DNA from: Woeseia sp.
GTDB taxonomy: Bacteria > Pseudomonadota > Gammaproteobacteria > Steroidobacterales > Woeseiaceae
Reading direction: 5' to 3'
NCBI GenBank assembly: GCA_003229095.1
Contig: QIHS01000242.1
Coordinates: 1 to 17,143, forward strand
DNA: 17,143 nucleotides
Made by a program: the position numbers and the translations under genes. Position 1 is the stretch's first letter; each line of letters starts with the position of its first letter. Under the pieces are notes generated by a model that saw nothing but the letters and a program-made list of their open reading frames with translations, was not told the origin of the DNA and searched no databases. Of this stretch, positions 1 to 8,651 are shown in pieces.

Positions 1-2
1 CT

Positions 3-2591
3 CGCGGCGAAGCGTTCGCTGAAGTACAGCGGCATAATGCCGATTGGGGCGGCGACCCGGGAATTGCACCCGTTGACAGCCAGCCACTCCTTGAACTGGT
101 ATCACCGGATGAAGAGCAGGACATCGGGCTGATTGAAGATTTCACGGACACCAGCGGTAGCGATACCCAAGACGGTGTTCGGGACGATGTGCAAGCGGCC
201 GAGGAAGTCGAAGATCCTGCCGAACGCCGCATGCGGGAACTGGAAGGAATTCTTGACGATCAGGATTCACTGTTCGAAATTCCCGCCAACGAACTTGCCG
301 CCCTGCGCGCTGAACTTGCTGCGCTGCGCGGTGAAGAACTGCTCATTGACGACGAGATCGTGGACACGACCGAAGACGAACTCATGGTTGACGATGAAAA
401 TATCGTCGATGACCAGGCAGCTGAAGACACTACGCAAGAAGAAGCTGCACCACCGGTCATTGTTGCGCCTCCCAAAGAAGACAGTTTCGTCGACACGCTC
501 ATGGGGCTCCTGAACAACATTTTCGTTTGGATAGCCGCGGCACTGGTCATTACGATGCTTATCCTGTTTTGGTTCATGCGCCGCGCAGCAGGCAGGGACG
601 ACGAAGAATTGACCGGCACCTGGGATGCGCTGGATGCGGATGAAGCCGATTTGGACCATGGCAATTCTGTTGGAACAGAGACTTTGAAGGCGCTGGCACG
701 AGAAGACGATTCCATTGTCGTTGTTGAGACTACACCCACTTCTGACGCCGACGATTCCATGTTCCTCAGCGATACGATGGAAGTCCCCGTTGATTCGGCT
801 GAAACATCGATCGACATCCAGCAAGAAGATGAGACGCCGGATACGATAGAGACGCCGGGGCCGGCCGTCATACCGGATGAGACAGATACGTCCAGGACGC
901 TCGAAGATACTTTTAGCAGCGAGACCGCGATCAACCTGGATCAGTCAGACCCGGTTGCCGAGGCTGATTTCCATATGGCGTACGGTCTTTATGATCAAGC
1001 GGCCGACCTCATCAATGGCGTACTGGTCGCCGAACCGGAGCGCCAGGACCTGCTCGCCAAGCTTTGCGAAATCTACTTCGTCTGGGGCAATCGCGACGGA
1101 TTCGTTGACGCAGCCGGGCGCCTGAAAACGGTGATCGGCACAGGCGAAAATCCGGATTGGGACAAGACCGTTATCATGGGTCAGCAGATTGCGGCTGAAC
1201 ATGCGATGTTCTCTGGCGTCAGTGCGGAGGGCGCTACGCGGGCTGTAGACCTGTCGTTCGACGACGGCGATGACACCGGTGCTGGTGCGCTCGATATTGA
1301 TTTCGCCGGGACTCCCGATAGCGCTGTTGATGACATTATCGATCTCGGCGCCGACAGCGGCGATACTGGCGATACGGGTCAGGTCTCCATAACGCCCGAT
1401 GGGGGTAGTGCGATCGACTTTAGCTTTGACGACCCCGACTCGGAAACGTCGGTGACGCTGGAAATGCCGGAATCGCCAACCGACAGTGAAACAATCGACT
1501 CGCCGCTGAGTGACGAAACAGCAGAAGTGCCAATGGCTGACCCCGGTGCCGATGCTACCGCTGAAATCGAAATTGCCGACCTTGGGCTCGATCTCGGTGA
1601 CCTGGATGCCGCAGCACTTGCCGGAGATATCGAGGAAGACGACCAGATCAGCGATCTTGAAGATACTGCGGAAAGCAAATCGCAACAGATGATCGACAGC
1701 CTGGCGGATACCGGCAAGAGTCCGGCCCTGGATTTTGAAGTGGAAAGCGGTCAAAGCGGCGTTAAGGAAGGGCTTGATATCGCGCAGGCGCTTGCGGCCA
1801 CAAGCGAAGTAGAGGCGCTGGATGAAGGCACTGGCATTCTGCCCCGCCTGTCCGATTCAGAAGCGACCATGCTCGCGCCGATGGACACTGGCGAGGATAC
1901 TGATGTCGGTATCGACACCAGCCTGCTTGAGGCCACTAGTCAAACACAGATATTGCAAGAAGACGAGACAGTAGAAGAGCCGGGCGATGTCGGTGCAGCA
2001 TTATCTGACGACGATGCGACGATGCTGGCACCCGGTTTCGGTGACGACGATACTATCGAGACGGTGGCAGACAACGCCGAAACAATTCATGGGCCGTTTC
2101 AAGATGATGCCGATGACAATAGCGATGACGGCGAATTTGACTTCGCCAAGACCGAGGCTCTGCCGAAAGACGCATTTGATTCGGACCCATCGACCAGCGA
2201 AACTGGCATGCTGCCGAAATTGACCGGTAGCACTGATGTGGACCTGGACCTGGACGACCTCACCGCGGCATTGAAAGTCAGCGACGTTGCAGATGCGGGC
2301 GACACGATCAGCAGAGCGGCGGAAGAAGCGACGGTTGAGCAGCCGAGGATTAAACCTGGCGGCGGCGACGACGCCGGTGCCACTCAGGAGATGATGCCGG
2401 AAGATCTGAGCGGCGATCTGGATGACGCACGCACGATGACCGAGGTTGGCACCAAGCTTGACCTGGCGCGTGCCTATGTCGATATGGGTGATCCAGGAGG
2501 CGCCAGGAGCATCCTGGAGGAAGTTCTGGATGAGGGCGACGATGCTCAAAAGCAGCAAGCCCGGAAGTTTCTGGATTCCCTGCCCAAATAG
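3..2591 (+). CDS. fimV: FimV/HubP-family polar landmark protein, 5' end outside window
   Basis: C-terminal 862 residues of a long, very acidic protein; the frame is open from base 3, so the N-terminus (LysM and signal region in the family) lies off the window. A short predicted coiled or charged stretch is followed by one transmembrane helix (about bases 520-590, ending FWFMRR). A TPR-like segment lies near 946-1130, then about 350 residues of Asp/Glu-rich low-complexity sequence with repeated ATMLAP and TG(I/M)LP(R/K)L motifs. A terminal TPR-like FimV C-terminal domain (LDLARAYVDMGDPGGAR) closes the protein. FimV/HubP proteins sit in the inner membrane at cell poles and recruit type IV pilus, chemotaxis and chromosome partners. 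Position directly upstream of truA supports the call. Internal ATG/GTG codons such as that at 189 are not the true start. Confidence 0.9.
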   Translation, partial: RGEAFAEVQRHNADWGGDPGIAPVDSQPLLELVSPDEEQDIGLIEDFTDTSGSDTQDGVRDDVQAAEEVEDPAERRMRELEGILDDQDSLFEIPANELAALRAELAALRGEELLIDDEIVDTTEDELMVDDENIVDDQAAEDTTQEEAAPPVIVAPPKEDSFVDTLMGLLNNIFVWIAAALVITMLILFWFMRRAAGRDDEELTGTWDALDADEADLDHGNSVGTETLKALAREDDSIVVVETTPTSDADDSMFLSDTMEVPVDSAETSIDIQQEDETPDTIETPGPAVIPDETDTSRTLEDTFSSETAINLDQSDPVAEADFHMAYGLYDQAADLINGVLVAEPERQDLLAKLCEIYFVWGNRDGFVDAAGRLKTVIGTGENPDWDKTVIMGQQIAAEHAMFSGVSAEGATRAVDLSFDDGDDTGAGALDIDFAGTPDSAVDDIIDLGADSGDTGDTGQVSITPDGGSAIDFSFDDPDSETSVTLEMPESPTDSETIDSPLSDETAEVPMADPGADATAEIEIADLGLDLGDLDAAALAGDIEEDDQISDLEDTAESKSQQMIDSLADTGKSPALDFEVESGQSGVKEGLDIAQALAATSEVEALDEGTGILPRLSDSEATMLAPMDTGEDTDVGIDTSLLEATSQTQILQEDETVEEPGDVGAALSDDDATMLAPGFGDDDTIETVADNAETIHGPFQDDADDNSDDGEFDFAKTEALPKDAFDSDPSTSETGMLPKLTGSTDVDLDLDDLTAALKVSDVADAGDTISRAAEEATVEQPRIKPGGGDDAGATQEMMPEDLSGDLDDARTMTEVGTKLDLARAYVDMGDPGGARSILEEVLDEGDDAQKQQARKFLDSLPK

Positions 2592-2648
2592 TTATGCCCG
2601 CGACTCGGGGCTAAAACTCCTGCTGGTTATCTCCTCGAAGGCGTACTA

Positions 2649-3431
2649 GTGCGCATTGCCTTTGGCCTCGAATACGACGGCACGGACTACGTCGGCTGGC
2701 AACGGCAGAAATCCGGGACCGGCGTGCAAGCGCTGGTAGAGGCCGCACTCTGCAAAGTCGCAAATGAATCAATAGATGTCGCCTGTGCCGGGCGCACCGA
2801 TGCTGGCGTGCATGCAACCGCTCAGGTCATCCATTTCGATACTGATGCGCTCAGATCTGATCGGGACTGGCTGATGGGCGTCAATTCGAACTTGCCGGAT
2901 GATATCTGCGTAAACTGGGTCAAGTCAGTCGACGACCAGTTTCACGCACGATTTTCTGCGACGGCCAGACGCTATCGCTACCTGATCCTGAATCAAGCGG
3001 TCAGGTCGGCACTCTTACATCGCCGCACATGGTGGATCCACGAACAACTTGACGAGCGTGCGATGCAAACTGCTGCAGACTTGTTGCTCGGTCGCCACGA
3101 TTTTTCAGCGTTCCGGGCTGCCGGGTGTCAGGCGTCCACGCCGGTGCGAGCTGTGACTGAATTGCGTGTCAGCAGGCGGCGGAACTGCATCGAGATTGCG
3201 ATAACCGCAAATGCATTTCTACAACACATGGTCAGAAATATTTGCGGCGTGCTGGCTGCGATCGGCCGCGGTGAGAAAGCACCACAGTGGGCCGGGCAGG
3301 TGTTGCAGGGGCGTGATAGAAAAAAAGGTGGGGTGGCGGCTCCGGCCCATGCTCTGACATTGGTTGGCGTAGACTATCCGCGCATATTCAAATTGCCGCA
3401 GACTGCGTGCAACGACGATTTTCATTCATGA
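2649..3431 (+). CDS. truA: tRNA pseudouridine(38-40) synthase TruA
   Basis: 260 residues, close to the usual family length. It isomerises uridines 38-40 of the anticodon arm of many tRNAs. The N-terminal MRIAFGLEYDGTDYVGWQRQ is typical, and the catalytic aspartate is D51 in the motif GRTDAGVHA. A second conserved block, FLQHMVRNICG, lies near residue 190. The start is GTG at 2649, with a GAAGG Shine-Dalgarno 7 bases upstream; it lies 57 bases after fimV, so co-transcription is likely. In many gammaproteobacteria trpF follows truA; here accD follows directly. Confidence 0.96.
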   Translation: MRIAFGLEYDGTDYVGWQRQKSGTGVQALVEAALCKVANESIDVACAGRTDAGVHATAQVIHFDTDALRSDRDWLMGVNSNLPDDICVNWVKSVDDQFHARFSATARRYRYLILNQAVRSALLHRRTWWIHEQLDERAMQTAADLLLGRHDFSAFRAAGCQASTPVRAVTELRVSRRRNCIEIAITANAFLQHMVRNICGVLAAIGRGEKAPQWAGQVLQGRDRKKGGVAAPAHALTLVGVDYPRIFKLPQTACNDDFHS

Positions 3432-3486
3432 ATTTCGTTTACAATACTGGCCCGACATATAGCTGGCCTGGACGGAGTGCTGGCCT

Positions 3487-4350
3487 ATGAGCTGGTTTGA
3501 TAAATTGATGCCCTCGCGTATTAGCACGGAGAAGCGTACGCGCTCGGTGCCGCAGGGCGTGTGGTTGAAATGCGCATCCTGCGATGAGCAACTGTATCGC
3601 AAAGAAGTCGAGCGCAACCTGGGCGTCTGTCCCAAATGCGATCATCACATGCGCATCGGCGCGAGAATTCGCCTGGGCTATTTCCTGGACCCGGACTCAC
3701 AAGAGGAAATTGCTGCCAACCTGGAAGCGCTGGACCCGCTGAAGTTTCGCGACAGCAAGCGCTATCGCGACAGAGTCGTGCAGGCACAGAAGAAAACCGG
3801 CGAAAAAGACGCGATGGTAGCTGCCAGGGGCACGCTGAAAGGCCACCCCATTGTCGCCTGCGCATTCGAGTTCGGATTCATGGGGGGCTCGATGGGATCT
3901 GTCGTTGGAGAAAAATTTAGTCGGGCAGCCAGGCACAGCGCTGAAAACAATGTGCCGCTGGTGTGTTTTTCGGCGAGTGGCGGAGCAAGAATGCAGGAAG
4001 CCTTGTTTTCGCTTCTGCAAATGGCGAAAACTGCCGCGGCACTGACCGTATTGTCGGAGCGCAAAATTCCCTTCATTTCGGTGCTGACCGATCCGACCAC
4101 CGGTGGTGTATCTGCAAGCCTGGCGATGTTGGGTGACATTAACATTGCAGAACCCAAAGCATTGATCGGTTTTGCCGGTGCGCGCGTTATTGAGCAAACC
4201 GTCGGACAAAAACTGCCCGAGGGCTTTCAACGCAGCGAGTTTCTGCTCGACCATGGCGCGGTGGACATGATCGTCGATCGTCGTCAATTGCGCGACGAGA
4301 TCGCCGCATTGCTGGCAAAACTCGAAAACCGCGCGGCGCCAGCCGCCTGA
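3487..4350 (+). CDS. accD: Acetyl-CoA carboxylase carboxyltransferase subunit beta
   Basis: 287 residues. It is the beta half of the carboxyltransferase that moves carboxyl from carboxybiotin to acetyl-CoA to give malonyl-CoA, the first committed step of fatty acid synthesis; it works with AccA in the cytoplasm. The N-terminal four-cysteine zinc finger is visible (C29, C32, C48, C51), followed by the crotonase-like core with GFMGGSMGSVVGEK and FSASGGARMQEA. Start ATG 3487 has a GGAG about 9 bases upstream. The TGA stop overlaps the probable folC start region (CTGA). A TACAAT hexamer at 3440-3445 could be a -10 box, but I see no convincing -35. Confidence 0.97.
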   Translation: MSWFDKLMPSRISTEKRTRSVPQGVWLKCASCDEQLYRKEVERNLGVCPKCDHHMRIGARIRLGYFLDPDSQEEIAANLEALDPLKFRDSKRYRDRVVQAQKKTGEKDAMVAARGTLKGHPIVACAFEFGFMGGSMGSVVGEKFSRAARHSAENNVPLVCFSASGGARMQEALFSLLQMAKTAAALTVLSERKIPFISVLTDPTTGGVSASLAMLGDINIAEPKALIGFAGARVIEQTVGQKLPEGFQRSEFLLDHGAVDMIVDRRQLRDEIAALLAKLENRAAPAA

Positions 4351-5681
4351 ACAGCATTAGTCAGCCAGGCTCATTCACTTCACTGGACGAATGGCTGCCG
4401 TGGCTGGAAACGCTTTCGCCGCGCGAAATTGTCCTTGGACTGGATCGTGTACAGGTCGTCCTAAAGAAACTTGATCTGCAGACGCCGGGCATCGTCATCC
4501 ACATTGCCGGTACTAACGGCAAGGGTTCGAGCGCCGCAATACTCGAGGCACTGCTTAGGCAGGCGGGTATTGCTACAGGCTGTTACACGTCGCCCCATTT
4601 GAATCGCTACAACGAACGAATTCGAATCGACGGTCTGCCAGCGAGCGACGATTCGGTCATGCATGCGCTGGCGCGCGTGGAGGAAGTTCGGGACGGCATC
4701 CCCCTGACATTCTTCGAATTTGGCACCCTGGCGGCAGTCGTCGCATTCGACCAGGCCAAAGTTGACGCATGGATTCTGGAAGTTGGCCTCGGTGGGCGGC
4801 TGGACGCGGTCAATGCCATAGAGCCGGACGTCAGCCTGATCACCAATATATCAATTGATCATTGTGCATGGTTAGGTGACGACATTGAGTCCATCGCAAC
4901 AGAAAAGGCGGGCATCATGCGTGCCTCGAAGCCGGTTGTATTCGCTTCGCCGACCGTACCTGATGCTATCCTCGACATTGCCAGCAAGCTGGGTGCGAAG
5001 TTGAACCTCGCAAATCGGGATTTTTCGCATACCCGCAATTCTGAAGATGGTGGAGACTGGTCGTGGCACGGGAAGCGCAATCTCCTGGTCGATCTTGTGC
5101 GGCCGGCGCGAGGCGGTGAAATTCAGCTTGAGAATGCGTCGGCTGTGTTGGCCGTGCTCGAAGCACTGGGGATGGATCAGTTGCTGACCACAGCGACTGT
5201 CAATGCCGCGCTGGGCAATATCGACCTGGCCGGGCGGTTTCAAATCGTTTACCAACATTGCAGGTGGATTTTCGACGTTGCACACAACCCGGATGCCGCC
5301 ATCGTCCTTGCAGAGCAGCTTGTCGAACAGGACCGAGGTGAACAACACAGTGGTGGCATCACAACTGCCGTGGTTGGCATGTTGCAGGATAAAGATATCG
5401 CCGCTGTAATCGGACTGCTGAAAGACCGTGTTGATCGCTGGATTGCGGTGACAGTGCATGGCTCACGGGCTGAATCCGCCACCTCGCTCGCACAGCAGAT
5501 CGCAAATGTCAGCGACAAGCCGTGCCTGATCGCGGATTGCGTCGAGTCGGCATTGCGGATCGCCGAGGAACGCTCAGAAAGCACCGATACGATTTTGGTT
5601 ACTGGCTCGTTCTATCTCGTTGGTCCGGCGATTGCGTGGCTGGCTCGGGCCGAACCCGCACAGGCTCCTAGCCTGCAATAA
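4347..5681 (+). CDS. folC: Bifunctional folylpolyglutamate synthase/dihydrofolate synthase, start uncertain
   Basis: FolC adds glutamate to dihydropteroate and to folates; it is a Mur-ligase-like ATP enzyme. The P-loop HIAGTNGKGSS, the YTSPHL block, LEVGLGGRLDAVN and FDVAHNPDA are all present. The first ATG in frame (4599) lies after the P-loop and cannot be the real start. Homology to the family N-terminus (LDEWLPWLETLSPREIVLGL here) puts the start near 4347-4383, where the frame has no ATG, GTG or TTG. Candidates are CTG 4347, overlapping the accD stop as CTGA in the geometry of translational coupling, or ATT 4356. I give the CTG. Length would be 444 residues, normal for FolC. Confidence 0.9.
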   Translation: MNSISQPGSFTSLDEWLPWLETLSPREIVLGLDRVQVVLKKLDLQTPGIVIHIAGTNGKGSSAAILEALLRQAGIATGCYTSPHLNRYNERIRIDGLPASDDSVMHALARVEEVRDGIPLTFFEFGTLAAVVAFDQAKVDAWILEVGLGGRLDAVNAIEPDVSLITNISIDHCAWLGDDIESIATEKAGIMRASKPVVFASPTVPDAILDIASKLGAKLNLANRDFSHTRNSEDGGDWSWHGKRNLLVDLVRPARGGEIQLENASAVLAVLEALGMDQLLTTATVNAALGNIDLAGRFQIVYQHCRWIFDVAHNPDAAIVLAEQLVEQDRGEQHSGGITTAVVGMLQDKDIAAVIGLLKDRVDRWIAVTVHGSRAESATSLAQQIANVSDKPCLIADCVESALRIAEERSESTDTILVTGSFYLVGPAIAWLARAEPAQAPSLQ

Positions 5682-5706
5682 ACTCCAGAGTTATACTCGC
5701 GCGCAA

Positions 5707-6309
5707 ATGGACAGAGCATTCTTACCGAATATGATCGACCGGGCACTGAAAGAGCGCATTATTGGCGCGGTCGTGTTGGTCCTGATTGCGGTATTGGTGG
5801 TGCCGATCTTTCTTGACGGCCCCGCAGACGAGCAAGAGATCATCAGCGAGTCCGTTACCCTGCCAGGTCAGACCAGCCAGGCGAGTCCACAACAGACGAT
5901 CGTTTTGGAGCGGGATCGAAACGAACCCGTTCCTGCCGCTGAGTCGGCGCAGCCCGCCAGGACCGCGCCCGCGCAGATGAGCGAGCAATCGCTTGTTGTA
6001 ACGCCTGCTGACAGCGACGAATCAGATGATGTCCCGCCGCAAACTGTTACACCCGAGCCTGAAGAGACATCCGTAACCGGAATGTATGCCGTTCAGCTTG
6101 GCAGTTTTTCAGATCAGGGAAATGCTAATCGCCTGGCGGCGAGTCTCAGAGATCAGGGATATGCCGCTTTTCTGAGCCAACTTCAAACTGATTCAGGTGC
6201 CTTGCACCGAGTGCGCATCGGACCGCAGAAAGATCGCGTCGGTGCAGAAGCAATTGCAGCTCAGCTGGTGAAAACCGGCCATAAGGGTCAGGTTGTTACA
6301 CACCCGTGA
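5707..6309 (+). CDS. dedD: DedD-like SPOR-domain inner-membrane protein
   Basis: 200 residues from ATG 5707 (ATG 5731 is an alternative that starts directly at MIDRALKERI). Architecture is a short cytoplasmic N-terminus, one transmembrane helix (about residues 19-36), a Pro/Glu/Gln-rich periplasmic linker, and a C-terminal SPOR domain from about residue 125 (MYAVQLGSFSDQGNANRLAA). SPOR domains bind denuded peptidoglycan at the division septum, so a role in cell division is likely. The folC-dedD-cvpA-purF order is the same as in E. coli, which supports the symbol. A TATACT hexamer at 5692-5697 just before the start could be a -10 box, without a good -35. Confidence 0.88.
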   Translation: MDRAFLPNMIDRALKERIIGAVVLVLIAVLVVPIFLDGPADEQEIISESVTLPGQTSQASPQQTIVLERDRNEPVPAAESAQPARTAPAQMSEQSLVVTPADSDESDDVPPQTVTPEPEETSVTGMYAVQLGSFSDQGNANRLAASLRDQGYAAFLSQLQTDSGALHRVRIGPQKDRVGAEAIAAQLVKTGHKGQVVTHP

Positions 6310-6340
6310 GTCTGCAAACAAGAATCAGGCAAGGGTGCGA

Positions 6341-6369
6341 GTGACTTCAAGAATGGTTCGGGCTAGAAT
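6341..6369 (+). promoter_or_regulatory. Candidate sigma-70 promoter for cvpA-purF
   Basis: GTGACT (6341-6346) and TAGAAT (6364-6369) are separated by exactly 17 bases, in the 117-base gap between dedD and cvpA. The match is 4/6 for the -35 and 5/6 for the -10. This is inferred from spacing and consensus only. No purine-repressor-like palindrome was recognised next to it. Confidence 0.4.
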
Positions 6370-6426
6370 CCTGCCAGCAAACAAACCGAGGCAGTGCACC
6401 GCACTCTACCCATCACTAATGCTCCG

Positions 6427-6939
6427 ATGCCGATCGTTGATCTAGTTATTATCGTTGTAACCCTGGGCTCTGTCGTCCTTGGGTGGTTCCGTGGTTTCAT
6501 TCGTGAAGCATTTGCCATCGTTGCCCTACTCGGTGCAATTTATGCTGCTTTGCATCTGGGCCCATTTGCCGGCGGCTGGCTTGGCGGCACAATTGGTTCG
6601 ACCGAATTGCAATTGTGGGCGGGGCGATTTCTCGTTTTCATCATCATCCTGGCGCTGGGCGCAGTCGCCGGTTGGGGAATAGCGAAGATTGTGCATTTAT
6701 CGGGCCTGAGTGGCACCGACCGGGCACTGGGTGGTGTCTTTGGCTTGCTACGCTCGGCATTGTTCGTCGGCGTTTTCGTCCTCGGTGGCCGATACACGGG
6801 TTTTGACTCCAACTTGTGGTGGCATGAGTCAAAAATTATTCCCTATGCTGAATACATCGCCGACTGGATTATCATCATGGCGCCGCGGGGCATGGAAATG
6901 CTGGACCCGGATAGTCTTCCCGAAGAATTTCGTATCTAG
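6427..6939 (+). CDS. cvpA: CvpA family membrane protein
   Basis: 170 residues from ATG 6427. An upstream GTG at 6394 in the same frame would add 11 residues, but the family N-terminus aligns with MPIVDLVIIVVT. It is a small polytopic inner-membrane protein with about four hydrophobic segments. The conserved RGFIREA after the first helix and LSGTDRALGGVFGLLRS before the last one are typical of CvpA. The family is required for colicin V production in E. coli and is linked to envelope stress tolerance; the biochemical role is not settled. It lies 24 bases before purF, the usual arrangement, so the two are probably co-transcribed. No strong Shine-Dalgarno is visible for either start. Confidence 0.9.
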   Translation: MPIVDLVIIVVTLGSVVLGWFRGFIREAFAIVALLGAIYAALHLGPFAGGWLGGTIGSTELQLWAGRFLVFIIILALGAVAGWGIAKIVHLSGLSGTDRALGGVFGLLRSALFVGVFVLGGRYTGFDSNLWWHESKIIPYAEYIADWIIIMAPRGMEMLDPDSLPEEFRI

Positions 6940-6963
6940 ATCAACGCTGGAGTTCGAAGAATA

Positions 6964-8498
6964 GTGTGTGGCATTGTTGGAATTGTTGGCAAAAACCCGG
7001 TCAATCAGTCGATTTATGATGGCCTGACGGTACTTCAGCATCGTGGGCCGCCGGTATTGTCACCTGGGGCAATGACGGGCTTAAAAGTCGCAAGAGCAAC
7101 GGGCTGGTACGCGATGTTTTTCGGCATCGGCATATGCTGAGCCTGACCGGCAACGTCGGCATGGGACATGTTCGTTATCCGACAGCCGGTTCATCGAAAT
7201 CGTCAGAAGCGCAGCCGTTTTACGTCAACTCGCCGTACGGGATTTGCCTGGCGCACAATGGCAACCTGACCAATCATGAGGAACTCGCGGAATTGTTGAC
7301 GCGCGAAGACCTGCGGCATTTGAATACCGGGTCGGACTCCGAAGTACTGCTCAATGTGTTCGCACACGAATTACAAAGCCGAACCAATGGTCGGCCGACC
7401 GCTACACAAATATTCGATGCAGTCGATGCGGTGCACAATCGGTGTTCGGGCGGTTACGCGGTCGTTGCGATGATCATTGGATATGGCATTGTGGCCTTTC
7501 GCGACCCCAACGGCATTCGCCCCATCCTGATCGGCGAACGGGAAACGAGCCTTGGAATGGAATACATGGTCGCCTCGGAGAGCGTAGCGCTGGCGACCCT
7601 GGGTTTCAGGAATATTCGCGACCTGTTACCTGGCGAGGCCATTTTCATTGAAAACGAAGGCGTAGTGCATAGCCGGGAGTATTCGGGCCAAACCAGTTAT
7701 TCGCCGTGTATTTTCGAGTTTGTCTATTTTGCGCGGCCTGATTCAATCATCGACAAGCTTTCTGTCTACAAAGCGCGCTTGCGAATGGGTGAGCAACTGG
7801 CTGGACAAATCGTGCGCGAGTGGCCCGATCACGACATCGACGTTGTGATTCCCATTCCAGACACCAGCCGTACAGCGGCAGTGCAGGTGGCCTATCACCT
7901 TGGCGTCAAGTATCGGGAAGGATTCATCAAGAATCGTTACATCGGTCGGACCTTCATCATGCCCGGGCAGGCAGAGCGGACTGAATCGGTGCGCCGCAAA
8001 CTAAACGCCATCGATCTCGAGTTTCGAGGCAAGAATGTCTTGTTGGTGGACGACTCGATTGTGCGTGGCACGACGTCCCGGCAGATTATCAGGATGGCGC
8101 GTGAAGCGGGTGCACGCCGCGTGTATTTTGCGTCGGCTGCGCCGCCGGTCAGGTACCCCAATGTCTACGGCATCGATATGCCGGCCGCCTCGGAATTGAT
8201 CGCAAATGGCCGCACCGTGGAACAGATTGAGGAGTTGATCGGTGCCGATCGGCTGATCTACCAGGACCTGCACGGACTGATTCGCTCTGTCAGGCATGAC
8301 AATTCCAACATACGCAAATTCGATACCTCCTGTTTCTCAGGCGAATATGTCACGGATGATGTTACTCCTGACTATTTGAGTGCACTTGAAAAAGCCCGTT
8401 CGAATGACGCAAAGGGCAGCAGGGAAGTGGTGACCGACTCAGCATCTCCTCCGGTTGGAAGCGACCATCAGGATGTTCGCACTGCGATTCAAGTTTGA
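6964..8498 (+). pseudogene. purF: Amidophosphoribosyltransferase PurF, frame broken by a 7-nt deletion
   Basis: PurF makes 5-phosphoribosylamine from PRPP and glutamine, the first step of purine synthesis. The gene begins with GTG 6964, encoding V/M-C-G-I-V-G with the N-terminal nucleophile Cys2. The first frame reads to LQHRG and then runs out of frame to a TGA at 7138-7140. The rest (GIVTWGNDGL onward) lies in another frame and is intact to 8498, including GHVRYPTAGSS, AHNGNLTN, the PRPP loop VLLVDDSIVRGTTS and NVYGIDMP. The family motif HRGQDAAGI is cut: comparison with E. coli PurF shows 7 bases missing at about 7045-7049 (end of Gly plus Gln-Asp). Restoring them gives 513 residues, close to the normal 505. 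It could be a true pseudogene or a sequence/assembly error; the remainder shows no decay, which favours error or a very recent event. Confidence 0.9.
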
Positions 8499-8651
8499 TC
8501 GATTCACTTTTGGTCAATTTACAATTGGTCTCAGAGTAAGCCCTGTGTCAATCCACAAGCTACTTTCGCGCGTCGATCCTGAATCTGAATGCGAACGATT
8601 CAGCAGCCACGTCAGAACATCACGATCAGACGCAATAACGATGGCAATGAC

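Noticed and set aside
260..2558. Long minus-strand and other-frame ORFs within fimV
   Set aside because: Serine-rich or arginine-rich shadow frames of an Asp/Glu-rich gene; no domain, no start signal, fully inside fimV.
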